A stretch of 64,000 nt of DNA from Flammulina velutipes. Its lineage: Eukaryota; Basidiomycota; Agaricomycetes; Agaricales; Physalacriaceae. The DNA lies in the NCBI GenBank assembly GCA_011800155.1, contig CM022368.1:3534001-3598000 (forward strand), written 5' to 3'. A model generated the notes under the pieces. It was given only the letters and a program-made list of their open reading frames with translations, searched no databases and was not told the DNA's origin. Made by a program: the position numbers and the translations under genes. Shown here piece by piece: positions 9,741-21,162 of the stretch (the first letter of the stretch is position 1; each line of letters opens with the position of its first letter).

Positions 9741-11319
9741 ATGACCAACGACGACACAGAATTCCTCGTTGCTTCTGTATTCAGCCTGCTTCGTCCGCAA
9801 CACTCTTTTAGCTATTCATCTGTACTCGATGCACTGCTTCAATCTGACGGGGACGCCTCAGCGGCAGCTGCCCATCTCAATGCTCAGGGCTCTTCGCGAC
9901 CGCAAGACGCGTCTGTCTCGAAGAAACGAAAGCGGACTAACACCATATCATCATGGCTAGAAGCAAGTTCAAGCTCTAAACCCAGGTCCAAATCTGCGAA
10001 ACCACCTAGCGAAGCGCCCGCTTTGAAGCCTCTCAGCAAAGGACCACCTGCCTCTCCCAAAAAACCAGCGGCAGATCTAATGTCTGTTCTTCGACCTCCT
10101 CCGTCTTCTGAGAAGAAAGTTCCCGCGCGTCGACCACCTCTTCTACTCGCAAATCCTGACCTGGTAGCGGCACATACTCCGTGCACACTCCATCTATCTA
10201 TCCTCCCTCCCGAACTTGCGTGCAAACTTTTCTACACCATGGTTGACGCGTCAAAAGAGTGGAAACGAAATAAATGGTGGTTATTCGATCGCGTGGTAGA
10301 GAGTCCTCATCGTACTTCTTTCTTTGCGCGGAAGAATGACGGTGTTGGCAGCGGTGACGACTGGCAAGAAGCTGCCCAGTTCTGGTGAGCATCCGTGAAG
10401 TGTGTCGCGTATCGGATACTCAGACCATTCAAGGTACAACGGTAGACAGACGGAACCTCCGGCTGTGTTTCCCGAGCTTATGGAAGAAGCGTGTCAGTAT
10501 GTCGAGGCTGTGGTCAATGCAGAGATGCGCAAGCGCAAACGATATCCTCTTGAATGGCCCGGATCTGAGGACTCGGAATTTATTTGGAGGGCAAACGTAG
10601 CGGCGTCGAACTGCTATGAAGGCGCAAAAGAGAGCGTCGGATTTCATTCAGACCAAATGACCTACCTTGGACCATATTGTACAATTGGTAAGGTTCTCCA
10701 AAACGCACGAATGGCCCGCGGCTAACATGAAACTAACAGCGTCGCTAAGCCTAGGTACGAATTAACATGACAATTGTGGTTCCTGAGACTCACACGTCGA
10801 TGATAGGCACACGACGTATATTTAGCCTGAGGGAGGTCATTCCAACGAGCGAGAAAGAGACAAGAAGCGCTCAGACATTCAACATGCCTTTGACACACAA
10901 CTCTGTAAGTTTTCTCTGTGTATTGGGATATTTTCTCATGCCGTCCGCTACAGCTTACCATCATGCACGCGTCCTGTCAAGAGCGCTTCAAACACTCAAT
11001 ACCTCCACAATCTTCTATGGATGTGTTTCGACCGTCGTATCCCAAGCATTCTGACGAACCCATCGAGCCATCGAACTGCCGTATCAATATCACCTTTCGG
11101 TTCTATCGCCCGGACTTCCATCCAACGAAAACACCGCGATGTAAATGTAACGTTCCCTGTATCCTACGCCCCGACATGAAGAACAGGAGCGACGGGAAGA
11201 CTGACAAGTACTGGTGGACGTGCTACGCGGGTGCTCAAAACGACGGCAAAGGATGTACGTTCTGGAAAGTCCTCGATATGAAAGCAGAAGGTCGAATGTC
11301 AGACGTATTCAAAGAGTGA
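9741..11319 (+). CDS. AlkB-like (ALKBH2/3-type) Fe(II)/2-oxoglutarate dioxygenase with N-terminal CUE-like and C-terminal GRF zinc finger
   Basis: Five exons (9741-10384, 10434-10687, 10740-10754, 10807-10904, 10954-11319) sum to 1377 nt, 458 aa. The catalytic core shows the iron ligands H286-x-D288, H351 in RFKHSIPP, and the 2-oxoglutarate-binding CRINITFR with R380 and R386. That motif is typical of ALKBH2/3, which reverse 1-methyladenine and 3-methylcytosine lesions by oxidative demethylation. A GRF zinc finger follows (C400, C402, C427, C438, with KYWWTC), a module that binds single-stranded DNA in other proteins. Residues 5-45 look like a CUE/UBA-type three-helix ubiquitin binder; this is inferred from pattern only. 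Residues 50-150 are a basic, Pro/Ser-rich linker with a KKRKR nuclear-signal candidate. The third exon is only 15 nt. Confidence 0.88.
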
Positions 11320-11702
11320 CTTGTACTTGTGCGTAATCCTCTACGTCAAATGATGATAGCGATCCTTACTCTTTCACATATGTAGGAAGCATATAGATAG
11401 GTTTCTGAAGGCCAATCATGGGATACAATGGGGCGATGCGATAAGGGAAATCTAAGCCTCGAGGCGAACTATCTGTCGGGTCTCCACATCTTCTCCTTCT
11501 GTCTCCAACGTTTGAATAGCACAGCGCTTGTTCGATAGTCATGGGCTACTGTGCACCAGTGGATGGCCTTCGGATAGACATCTATGTGTAGCGCCGTCAA
11601 GCGCATGCCCAGGCATTGAATTCCTATGGGTCTCCACACCTAATACGATCTCAGGATATAAGAATCCTTCCGAAACATCTTTGCTTCATCTTTCCCTTCT
11701 TC
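11320..11702. other. Intergenic
   Basis: About 380 bp with no supported gene. It contains the 3' UTR of the AlkB-like gene and the upstream region of the His-rich protein. Confidence 0.4.
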
Positions 11703-12237
11703 ATGGCGCCCAAGTAAGATCTCCTCGTTTACATTGCATCGCGTTCTGAGATTCCGCAGACAGTCTACGGATGCTAGGCATGTCCATTTCCCGAATACAA
11801 AGCATAAACACAGGCCTTCTCTCCCTCACCCCAACCTTCCGAAGCCTCAAGGGGACTTTTACAAAGTACATCTTCGCAAGACTGATCCCCGTCGCGTTAG
11901 CCCACCGAGGCACGACCCTCCTCCTCCTCACCGCCACCACCACCACCAAAAGCATCATGAATACCACAACCCCCACACACCCAATGTGCATCATCACCAC
12001 CACCACTCACATCCACACCCTCCGACTACTTGGGCACCCCCTCCTCCTCCAATCCAGTGGTTCACGCCTCCCCCAGTGCAACCTCGAACATTCAAGCTAA
12101 CACAGGCGTACTACAATGCCCCCGTTGCGGCCCATCGAGTTCAACAGGCGGAAGGACGTGCTGAGTCCCGAGTGCGCTCTCTCCAGAATTTTGTACGCTA
12201 CAAACCAAACTACTGCCAATGTAAATCGCGTTGTTGA
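11703..12237 (+). CDS. Histidine/proline-rich 165-aa protein
   Basis: The long exon 11751-12237 is open but has no internal ATG near its start. An 11-nt first exon (11703-11713, coding MAPK) joined over a short 37-nt intron supplies one and gives 498 nt, 165 aa. Residues about 55-110 consist mostly of His and Pro, with runs such as HRHHHHQKHHEYH and HHHHHHSHPHP, followed by PPPPP blocks. The C-terminal part is less biased and ends in CQCKSRC. Such tracts bind Zn, Ni or Cu in other proteins, but metal binding here is inference. No signal peptide or known domain is visible. The short intron is the weak point; the exon could instead belong to a longer transcript. Confidence 0.5.
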
Positions 12238-12529
12238 CGTTCACATATATTAAGCACCTTTGTATACAAAAATTGAACACTATTACCACACTTATTTCTC
12301 TTGCGTCGGGGAAGCAGGCGTATATCGTCGGTATTCGCCTGCGCCGCCGATGTCTCGTGCGGTCTGGGCGGTGAGGATTTGTTGAGACTCCGGGAACGCC
12401 ACATGATCTAGGCTGGAGCACCGGGACCACGTGAGACACCATACTTATATAAAGCCGCCCTCTGACCGCCTCGTATCTTGAACCTAACCATCGCAACACC
12501 TTGGCGAAATACTTACACGTCCATTTAAG

Positions 12530-12993
12530 ATGCAACAACACGCACCAGCAGGTCAGTGAGATTGTCGTTGACCAGGATATTCACCTCTTACCATCTATAA
12601 CAGTGAAGGTCGGCGGACGTCGTCTGTCGCTCTCTGCGCGACACAAGCCGCATTTCGATGCTGCGTATGTTCGACGTCTAATTCAGTGTCACTGTTCACT
12701 GACTCTCGTCAATCAGCCCCCACGAACCCGCTCCGGCCAAAGCGTCTGACGATTCAGCCGTCGACTATCCAAGGCCCACTAAACCCGCGTCTGACGCTGA
12801 CCGTGACGATGGACCCAAGAAGGAGAAGAAGGACTACCACGAGCATCACGACGGCGAGAAGAACTTGCCCAAGATGAAGAAGGAGGTCGTACATGCCAAG
12901 CACGAATCTCCGACGCGGGAATCTCATCTTGACCACAAGGGGTATGGCGCAGGCGGGAGGATTGCTCAGCCTGGTGGCAAGATGTCTCTGTAA
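12530..12993 (+). CDS. Small charged 119-aa protein, three exons
   Basis: Exons 12530-12551, 12604-12664 and 12717-12993 join in frame (360 nt). The protein begins MQQHAPAVKVGGRRLSLS and has a Lys/Glu/Asp/His-rich middle (KKEKKDYHEHHDGEK). The C-terminus GYGAGGRIAQPGGKMSL is tidy and looks conserved. No domain is recognised; it is predicted soluble and disordered. The coding frame of the last exon is hidden by an overlapping longer frame, so a scan for long open frames misses the gene. Evidence is three canonical splice sites plus uninterrupted, low-stop, charged coding sequence to a TAA. A role in stress or chromatin would be guesswork. Confidence 0.6.
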
Positions 12994-14150
12994 ATGAACG
13001 AGCAACCGAATTGAAGGAAGTCGGGGTGTACGATGCGGTGTATGTACAATATTGAAGCGCTGAAAGATCGGACCAACCACTGTAACTGTATCACGTATAC
13101 TGTAATCATATTGTACGAGCTTATTGCAGGAACTTGAGGCTTATTCTATGCTTATTATCGCGCCCATGGGTGGTCATGCCAGTGTCTGAATATGAATTTT
13201 GACGTCGAACAAGACAGCCAAACATCTGTAACTATTACGCCACGTTCAACTTCTGCTTAACCCATCATGTCATTTTGCTTTTATTTCTCGGGCTCTTGGC
13301 TCAACCGTTCAATCAACTGCTCGGCAATTCCACGGATAGATTCAATCGTTAAAGCTAGATTCTGGTGACCTGATGGTCATAAGGTGACGACGAGCTCGTT
13401 CATTATGCAGAGCAAGACCTGATGATCATCTCCTCTCGAAGATCCGGAGTATTCATCCTCACGGCACTAGTACCATCTCTCCATAGTGTCGTCACTAGCC
13501 AATCTTATCGTGACTTTTCGGCGCAAAAAAACACGTCGATAGGCTCTCTGAAGAAAGACATCGATCATCGGCTTCATTGTACACAAGGTGTGTTTAAAAG
13601 CTTGAACATTTTCAATTCTATAACATGTTCACAGTAGCAAAGTAGCATGGAGCTTTGATGCTTCTTTGGCATCCAGTACTCAGCACTGGCGACTGGTACC
13701 TCTGCGATGGATGATCAGGAGTGACCGCACATGGTTGTCTTTCACATTGTACAACAGCGAACATCCACCCTCATTCCCTATTTGGACGCTTGAGATTTCG
13801 TTGGCCATGTAAATCTCGGGTTCACCGCTCCACCGTCGACTACGAGAAATCACGGGCTACTCATCTGACTACGAAAACACTCGAACTGCACTCGGCGTCT
13901 CCAGAGAATCTGCCGCAATCACCTCATAGTCCATTTGCTGCTCAGCTAACAGCGTGGTTTTCACCTCTACTTGCCTTGTTCGAGCTTTTGCGTTGCTTCT
14001 TTTCGTGACATGGCAGGTACATGGCCTTCATGGAGATCCTTGAAGCATGGATATCCCTCATAGAGAAGAGGGGCAGCAGACAATGGCATTTTTTCGTTGC
14101 TCGTATAAGTATTTCGCCGAATCTCACTGCAAATCAAGACTCCAGCTGCG
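12994..14150. other. Intergenic, no gene seen
   Basis: About 1.15 kb without a supported gene; the short frames lack splice support and family features. The last few hundred bases are the promoter of the first GH55 gene. Confidence 0.45.
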
Positions 14151-17100
14151 ATGGCACCCTCTCCATGGTCCCTCCTCTTCTTTGCTTTGAGCTGCCTAAC
14201 TACCCTTGTGTCATCCATTGGGACGTCGTGTAGCACGCCTCTTGGTGGCGGTACTGCTTCTCCTTCTGACCCTTTCTGGCTGCAGTCCATGACCCATCGT
14301 GGGACTGCCGCGTACAACAGCAACCCTAGTGGATATCAAGTTTTTCGCAACGTCAAGGACTACGGTGCTAAGGGCGACGGGGTCACTGATGATACTGCTG
14401 CCATCAAGTAAATTTATATTCTTCAACGAGGCCAGTGTCTGACCATCATTGTTATTCTAGTGCTGCCATCAGCGGGGGCGGTCGCTGTGGACAAGGATGC
14501 CCCTCCACCACGTACGAACCTTCTACAGCTACTCCTTTCTTAAATTCATTTTTTGCTTACTAGGGTATCCCCTGCCATTGTGTATTTCCCAGCTGGGTAA
14601 GTCAACTTGTCGCAGTTTCAATACCCAGTGTCAACGCGTCAAAACAGAACGTATCTCGTCTCCAAGCCCATCATAGCTTTCTACTACACTCAACTCATCG
14701 GAGACGCGAAACACCTACCTACTCTACTCGCCTCTGCTTCCTTCACTGGCATGGCAGTCATCGGTATGCATTATTCTAGTCTTCAAGAACAAAGCTCACA
14801 TGTTTTGCCAGATGCTGACCCGTACATCGACGGGGGAGGAGGCGCGCAGTATTATACGAATCAGAATAACTTGTACGTTTTTCTGGTCAGTCATCGAAGC
14901 CCTCTCTAATGCCTATTACAGCTTCCGGTCCGTTAGAAACTTTATCATCGACCTCCGACGGTATGTCGGACTTCCACTCGTTATTCTAATACGCTTAACG
15001 CTAGTCTAGAATGCCTTCGACGGCTTCTGCCACTGGAATTCATTGGCAAGTTTCCCAAGCGACTTCTCTGATGAACATAGTCTTCGAGATGTCAACTGCG
15101 TCTGGAACATCCCACCAAGGTATTTGGATGGAGAACGGAAGTGGCGGCTATATGGGCGACATGATCTTCAACGGCGGCAAGTACGGTATGTGGGTTGGGA
15201 ACCAACAGTGAGTTCGCACATTTCACCATAAGTGTCTCGAGTTTGAAATCCCATCTATAGGTTCACCGTCCGGAATATCACCATCAACAATGCGAACACT
15301 GCTGTGTACGCACTGTGGAACTGGGGATGGACATTCCAGCGCGTAACGATTAATAACTGCCAGGTGAGGGCTTTCCTCCTGTGATATGCTGATTTGCTCA
15401 TACCCTATGCTAGGTCGGATTCGATTTGGCTACTGGCGGGACGACTCAAGCCAATCAAAGCGTTGGTGCAGAGGCCATCATCGACGCAGTTGTCACCAAC
15501 ACACCGGTCTTTGTTCGATCATCAACTGCCACTAATTCCCTCGCTGGTTCGCTCGTACTCAACAACATTCAACTGAACAATGTTCCGGTTGCTGTCGGTA
15601 TCGCTGGCGGAGCGGTCGTACTCAATGGAGGCACGACTAACATCGCTTCCTGGGGCCAAGGGAACGTCTACATGGGAACAAATACGGCTGGGACTTTTAC
15701 GAAGGGTAACATCGTTGCTGCCAACAAACCTTCTGTCCTACTGGAGGGAGGACGTATCTTCGGCAGGTCGCACCCGCAGTATGAGGGATACGCACCGAGT
15801 CAATTCATCAGCGTCAAGGCCAATGGAGCCGCCGGCGATGGTCGCACGGACGACACAGCTGCTTTGAGAAACATCTTCAACACAGTACGTGCGACTCTCT
15901 CAAGTGTACCTCTACTAATTATCTTTTCCTCCAGTATGCGGGATGCAAGATCATCTTCTTCGACGCAGGAACTTATGTCGTTACCTCTACGCTCACGATC
16001 CCAGCTGGCGTACAAATTGTGGGAGAAGCGTGGTCTGTTATCGCAGGCAAAGGAAGTGCATTCCAAAATGCTGGGAGCCCCGTGCCTGTTGTGAAGGTTG
16101 GAGAGGTCGGCTCGACAGGCATGGTGGAGATAACAGATATCATCTTCTCTACTATTGGTCCTGGTGAGTTTCTCCGTACGCCCATACCTACCTTTATCTA
16201 ACATTCGCGATTAGCGGCTGGTGCTATTGTCGTCGAATGGAATGTCGCTCAGAGTGCACAAGGAAATGCTGGGATGTGGGACTCTCATATACGGTAAGTC
16301 TCATGGTCAAGCAGCTAGGGACGCTGATACTCAAACCCCGAACAGACTCGGAGGATGTGCGTCTATCTAGTACATGTACTTTGACTCGAGGCTAAACAAT
16401 TTCACAGCTGCCGGGACGAACTTGGAGGGCTCGTTCTGCCCGTCAAGCGGATCTGGCGGATATGACAATTGCTTTGCTGCGTTTATGGCTTTACATTTGA
16501 CACCCAGATCAACAGCATATCTCGAGGTGAGCATCGACTGTACTTGAATGGTATCGGTATCTGGTTGCTGACTCTTCTACGCAAGGGAACATGGGTCTGG
16601 CTGGCTGATCATGACCTGGATGGCAGCGGCTATGGCCAAATCTCCATCTTTTCTGGCCGGGGTATACTATCAGAGTCAGCTGGACCAGTATGGTTGATCG
16701 GTACTGGTAAGTAACAGTTTGTCGTTCAGCTGTTCATCTAATCATTAACGCATTCCCCACTAGCTTGTATGTTCATTATCATTTTGACTGACAATCGATG
16801 CCTGACCAGTGATTCTATAGCCGAGCACCACGTTCTCTATCAATACAATCTCGTCAACGCGAAGAATCATTACATGGGTCTCATTCAGTCCGAGACGGTC
16901 AGTGGCTTTATTCACACTACTTTGCTCACGGCTGACTCGCCGGGACCAGCCTTACTACCAGCCTAACCCGACAGCTCCTACGCCGTTCTCACTGAACTCG
17001 CAATACCACGACCCTTCATTCTCTGGCAGCATGAACGTAGCCCTAGGTCTCAATGTCGTAACATCGACGGATATCATAGTCTTCGGTGCGTGTCTGAGAA

Positions 17101-17420
17101 CTCTTCTTCATAAACCTCTCAATGTATTCACATCATATCCGAATAGGCGCCGGTCTCTACAGCTTCTTCCAAGTTAGTACTCTACGTTATCTCTCGGACT
17201 CATTCCTCATCCGTCGTTATAGAATTACGGACAAGCTTGCTTGGATACCTTCAATTGTCAGACTCACATGGCCAACATCGACTCATCGTCCTCGGTGACT
17301 ATATACAGTCTGAGCACGGTGGCAACGACGTACCAGCTTAGTGTCAACGGAGCGGGAGTGGCAAACCAAGCGAATAACAGAAACGGGTTTGCGAGCACCG
17401 TGACTGCTTGGAGTCGTTGA
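14151..17420 (+). CDS. GH55 exo-beta-1,3-glucanase, secreted (paralogue A)
   Basis: A multi-exon gene. The signal peptide is near MAPSPWSLLFFALSCLTTLV. The first pectate-lyase-like beta-helix repeat starts with FRNVKDYGAKGDGVTDDTAAI, and a second copy of the same module begins near FISVKANGAAGDGRTDDTAA; the paired helices define GH55. Two active-site Glu candidates lie in AEHHVLYQYN and SETPYYQP, 23 residues apart. This matches the spacing I recall for Glu610/Glu633 of Phanerochaete Lam55A. The enzyme releases glucose (or gentiobiose at branches) from the ends of beta-1,3/1,6-glucan outside the cell. The protein ends ...NGFASTVTAWSR. All family blocks are present and the gene looks intact. 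A close paralogue lies 3.7 kb downstream. Confidence 0.93.
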
Positions 17421-17767
17421 CGCATGAAAGAGGAGAACGGGGACATATTTTACTAAGTATTTACTAGTACTACGACCAATACACGATCCGAACAAGACAC
17501 TCCCGATCCGAACACGTTAGCAGGGAATTCAAGGAGTTTCACTAACGGTAAGCTACAGTAGTTACCCGACAATGGCAGGTTCTGTCGACTCTAGTTCTTA
17601 TGGTGGCTGAGGGAGTTGCAAGCAAGAATTGACGTATACATAAATTCGTACTAGCAGTCCTATGTTGCGCCACCTTAAATTGCCATTATTGATGCATAAG
17701 TATATGTAGAGATAACCGATCAAAAAACCAAAAAGAACACCTGTGCGATATTTACTTAACTTTACAT
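17421..17767. other. Intergenic between convergent genes
   Basis: About 350 bp between the convergent 3' ends of the GH55 and P450 genes. No coding sequence is supported. Confidence 0.45.
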
Positions 17768-19618
17768 TCACTCTTTGGCCCGCCTGACGAGAGACACAGC
17801 GGCCTCGGACCGAGGCGCGATATTCAAATCGAACGCTGCCGGCGTCCTAAATACCCCACCCTCCCATTTCACCTCCTCGTCACTGCTAGGTGCGACATCA
17901 AACGTCGCCAATATGCCGGCCATAAGCAGCCATCCGGAAGACTCGATGAGTAGCGCGCCAGGACATCGTCTATGATCCATGAGTTACGAGATCTTCAGAG
18001 GAACGTGGCGGTACATACCTCCTGCCGAACCCAAAGACATAGTTACGAGGGTCTCGTCTTTGTTCCTCTTCCTCCTCCTCGCTCTTGTGCAGCCATCGTT
18101 CGGGCTTGAATGCATGCGGGTCGGGGTACATCGTCTCGTCCCGCAAAATTGCCCATATGTTGCCAATAATGAGACTCCCTTTGGGTATCCATGCCCCATC
18201 GTACATGTCATCCTCCATCAAGCGGTGTGGTAAGCAAAGGGGGACAGGACAGGCCCACCGAAGAGTCTCAGTGTACAAGGCTGAGACTGATGTACGTGAG
18301 CGACTAGCAGGGCTTGTAGAGGGCGTAAACTTACTGTATGGTAGCTGCTCCCTGTCTCCTAAAGTTGGTAGTCGTGTTCCTCCTGTCAGGGTATCGATCT
18401 CCTTCTGAGCTAATCTGGCGCATTCGGGATGCAGGGAGATCGCGCGGATGAACGATAGAATCAAGGATATCGTCTACATGCCAATGAGTCGCCATTTTCG
18501 ATCCAAACAAGAGATAGATTACCGTATCACTACTCGCAGAGTACATGCTATTTGCAGTCCACTTGAGGTCGTGGTTGAAGGTGTCCTGTTTGCCTTCTTG
18601 CACTATCGGATTCTTCTGCCGCTCCTCAAGAAGCGACGAACAGAAACTCGGGGAAAAGTTTCCTGACTTCTGTGAAGGTTATCAGTAACCAGAGAAGGAC
18701 GGAGAGAGGATGATCTACCGTCGCAGCCCTCACAAAGGCCCAAGGTGCCTCCACAAAGTCCTCCATCTTGGCTTTCCAAATCCTGGCTTTTCTTTGGAAG
18801 TCGAGCCCAGGAAGCCGGTTGATTACAGGGATGTTCTCCAGTGGAAGGTGCTTCAGCCATGGAAGTACATCGACGGCCCAGATCCCACCTCCTGACGCGA
18901 TCTTGTTCTGAAGGATGTCTACACAGTCAGAAGCGAGGCTTATGAACGGGTCTGGATCGCCTTCAGCTTTATCGCCTACTGCCAACGGTATCGGAACGTA
19001 TCCATAGACAACGGCGAGAGTCAGGCCACCTGCGTATCGTCGCGTTAGGGCTCTGAGCCTATCATACGCGGCACCGCTCAAGACTGCGTCGAGAAATTGA
19101 ACAGTACTCTGTTGGATGAGCGGCTCGTATTGGGGTATCGCGCGTGATCCGAAAGCCGAGGTGAGGAGCCGGCGTTGGCGTTTGGATTGGGCGGAATATG
19201 GCGTAAAGGCGACCATGTTCTGGCACCCACATAGTTCTCCCGCCATGACCATGTGAGGCTTGTCGCTGTATATCGCGCCACGTTTCTCGAGGAGATCAAA
19301 AACGGCTTGCGTAGATGAGAGAAAGACGAGGGATTGGGATAGAACGTGAATGTGAACGACGGGACCGTATGATAGTGCCCATCGCGTAGCCAGGACGTGC
19401 ATAGGCGTGCCCGGTAGACTTGGAGAAGATTTTGAAATGCGAGATGGGGTATACCCGTCCGAATACAGGCTGGATCCAGCTGTAGCCATGAGGTCAAACA
19501 CATTTCCTAGAAGTGGTATGGGCGGTGGTCCGGCAGGGAGATCGCGTTTTCTTGAACGGCGAGCGACCAGGATGGCTAAAATCGCCAAAGCGCCAAAGAC
19601 GAAAAGTGCAGAAAGCAT
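17768..19618 (-). CDS. Cytochrome P450 monooxygenase
   Basis: Five exons (19618-18719, 18669-18523, 18473-18335, 18280-18019, 17969-17768) total 1650 nt, 549 aa. Family marks in order: an N-terminal membrane anchor (LFVFGALAILAILVARR) followed by the Pro-rich hinge GPPPIPLLGN; the I-helix oxygen-activation site SSDTT (about 346-350); ETLR (Glu400-Arg403); the PERW region; and the heme loop FGFGRRRCPG with Cys485 as the axial ligand. The heme loop is interrupted by the last intron (17970-18018). It is an ER-bound class II monooxygenase that draws electrons from NADPH-P450 reductase. Fungal clan and substrate cannot be assigned by eye. Neighbours do not suggest a biosynthetic cluster. Confidence 0.93.
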
Positions 19619-19995
19619 TCAAGAAACTGAGTCGGAAAGCGTTGGTGATGGTGTGAAGGAAAGATTGAGACCCAATTGAGACTTTATGAAGCCACAAGCG
19701 ACATCATCAATTCTACACCGGTCAAATTCGCGCCCATTGGAAGCACCGGTGTTAGGTAATTCCCGTGCGCAACGTCTGGCTCTGAGGATCATCTGTCGTG
19801 CTTGACGTCCAGACAGAGATGAGCTGCGTGACGTCGCCCAGTAGACAGCTTTCCAAAAGCAGGACGATAGTAAAGATGAGTTGGAATTTCCAAAACTTAA
19901 AATCGGCAACCACCGTGTCATATGCCGGCGGCAGTGAATCTCTGGATCAGCGCTCGCTGCTGACTCGTCGCGTCTTTCCTTGCGTTACCTCCAAA
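19619..19995. promoter_or_regulatory. Divergent promoter region, P450 / GNAT
   Basis: 377 bp between the divergent start codons of the P450 and the GNAT acetyltransferase. It must contain both promoters; no operator motif is assigned. Confidence 0.45.
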
Positions 19996-20634
19996 ATGTC
20001 CGAGTCCGCCACATCGAAACCACGCGTTACGACTCGTCCTGCGACGCCTCAGGATATTCCTACAATTCTAGGCTTCATCATTGAGCTTGCCGAGTATGAG
20101 AAGGAGAGAGACAAGGCTCTAGCAACACCTGAGCTGATGCATGAAGCTTTGTTTAGTGACAAAAAGGTGGCGTATGCTATCATTGCCGAGGTTGTTGAAG
20201 GAGACGGCCAAAAGCCCGTTGGCTTTGCTTTGTATTTCTACAACTTCTCCACCTGGATTGGCAAGAAGGGCATCTATGTACGTGTCCTCTGAGTCTTCGT
20301 CAAACTCAAATAGTCCGCCTTACCTGTACAAAGCTCGAAGATCTCTACGTAACCCCATCTCATCGCTCATTTGGCGTTGGCCGTGCCCTTTTCCGAGCCC
20401 TCGCGGAAGTGGCAATTAATGAGGATTGTGGCAGAATTGATTGGAGTGTATTGAAGGTGCGTTTCTCTCTGGGATCGCTCGAGATGTCTCGCAAACCCGG
20501 AATTCCCCCAGTGGAATACTCCGTCTATTGGATTCTATGAGTCGGCGCTCGGCGCTTCGCGTATGGATGAATGGGTTGGAATGCGTATTGAGGGCAGGGA
20601 AGGAATGGAGAGATTGAGAAATCTGAGGGAGTAA
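19996..20634 (+). CDS. GNAT acetyltransferase, diamine (spermidine/spermine) N-acetyltransferase-like
   Basis: Three exons (19996-20277, 20334-20456, 20512-20634) give 175 aa. The order [49 protein letters not shown], then the acetyl-CoA loop GVGRALF, and finally WNTPSIGFYESALGA matches SSAT-type enzymes. These acetylate polyamines or related small amines such as thialysine. The size is typical (160-180 aa) and no signal peptide is present, so it should be cytosolic. The start at 19996 gives the family's usual short N-terminus; the frame is open further upstream but this extra part looks non-coding. The substrate is inferred from family resemblance only. Confidence 0.85.
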
Positions 20635-21162
20635 TGGCTTCAAGACTGAGGCTCTGGGAACGAAATAATTAAAGCTGTATTTGACCTACATGTTCCTTGC
20701 AAGACCTTGAGGATCCTGGTGGGAGCCTATGAGGACCTTTGCGGGATTTGCCGAGTAAGGGTAAATAGCTTGATCGATTGCTACGCTATGGCGTTCTCTT
20801 CCTGACCGTCGTCGTTCAATAATACTAACTTCGTGAAACAGAGCGAGTAGCCTTGCGTTGACTAAGCTTCCACATTGTCTCACCGCATCTCACTTACTCG
20901 GCGCACACTCTATCTCATTGGACACCACCAAAAGTATCGGACAGACCCAGAAGGTAGCAAGTTTCGACTTCGACTCCAGGGTATATAACAGCAGACTGAA
21001 ACTACCCGGAAATTACGAAGAAGCAGCAATTAATCGGTTCATTTTGGCGATTTCAAATTGTGAGCATCATCCTAGCCTTCATTACCTTTGATTCTTTGTT
21101 GTGGCGCTGTCAGGTATAAATGGCGAGTAATCGTCCCTTTATTCGTGTCTCTTCCTTCGCAT
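20635..21162. other. Intergenic, promoter of the second GH55 gene
   Basis: About 530 bp with no supported gene. It contains the 3' UTR of the GNAT gene and the upstream region of the second GH55 gene. Confidence 0.45.

Noticed and set aside
13721..14008. 95-codon plus-strand frame upstream of GH55
   Set aside because: Composition looks random, and it lies in the likely promoter; no splice sites link it to the GH55 signal peptide.
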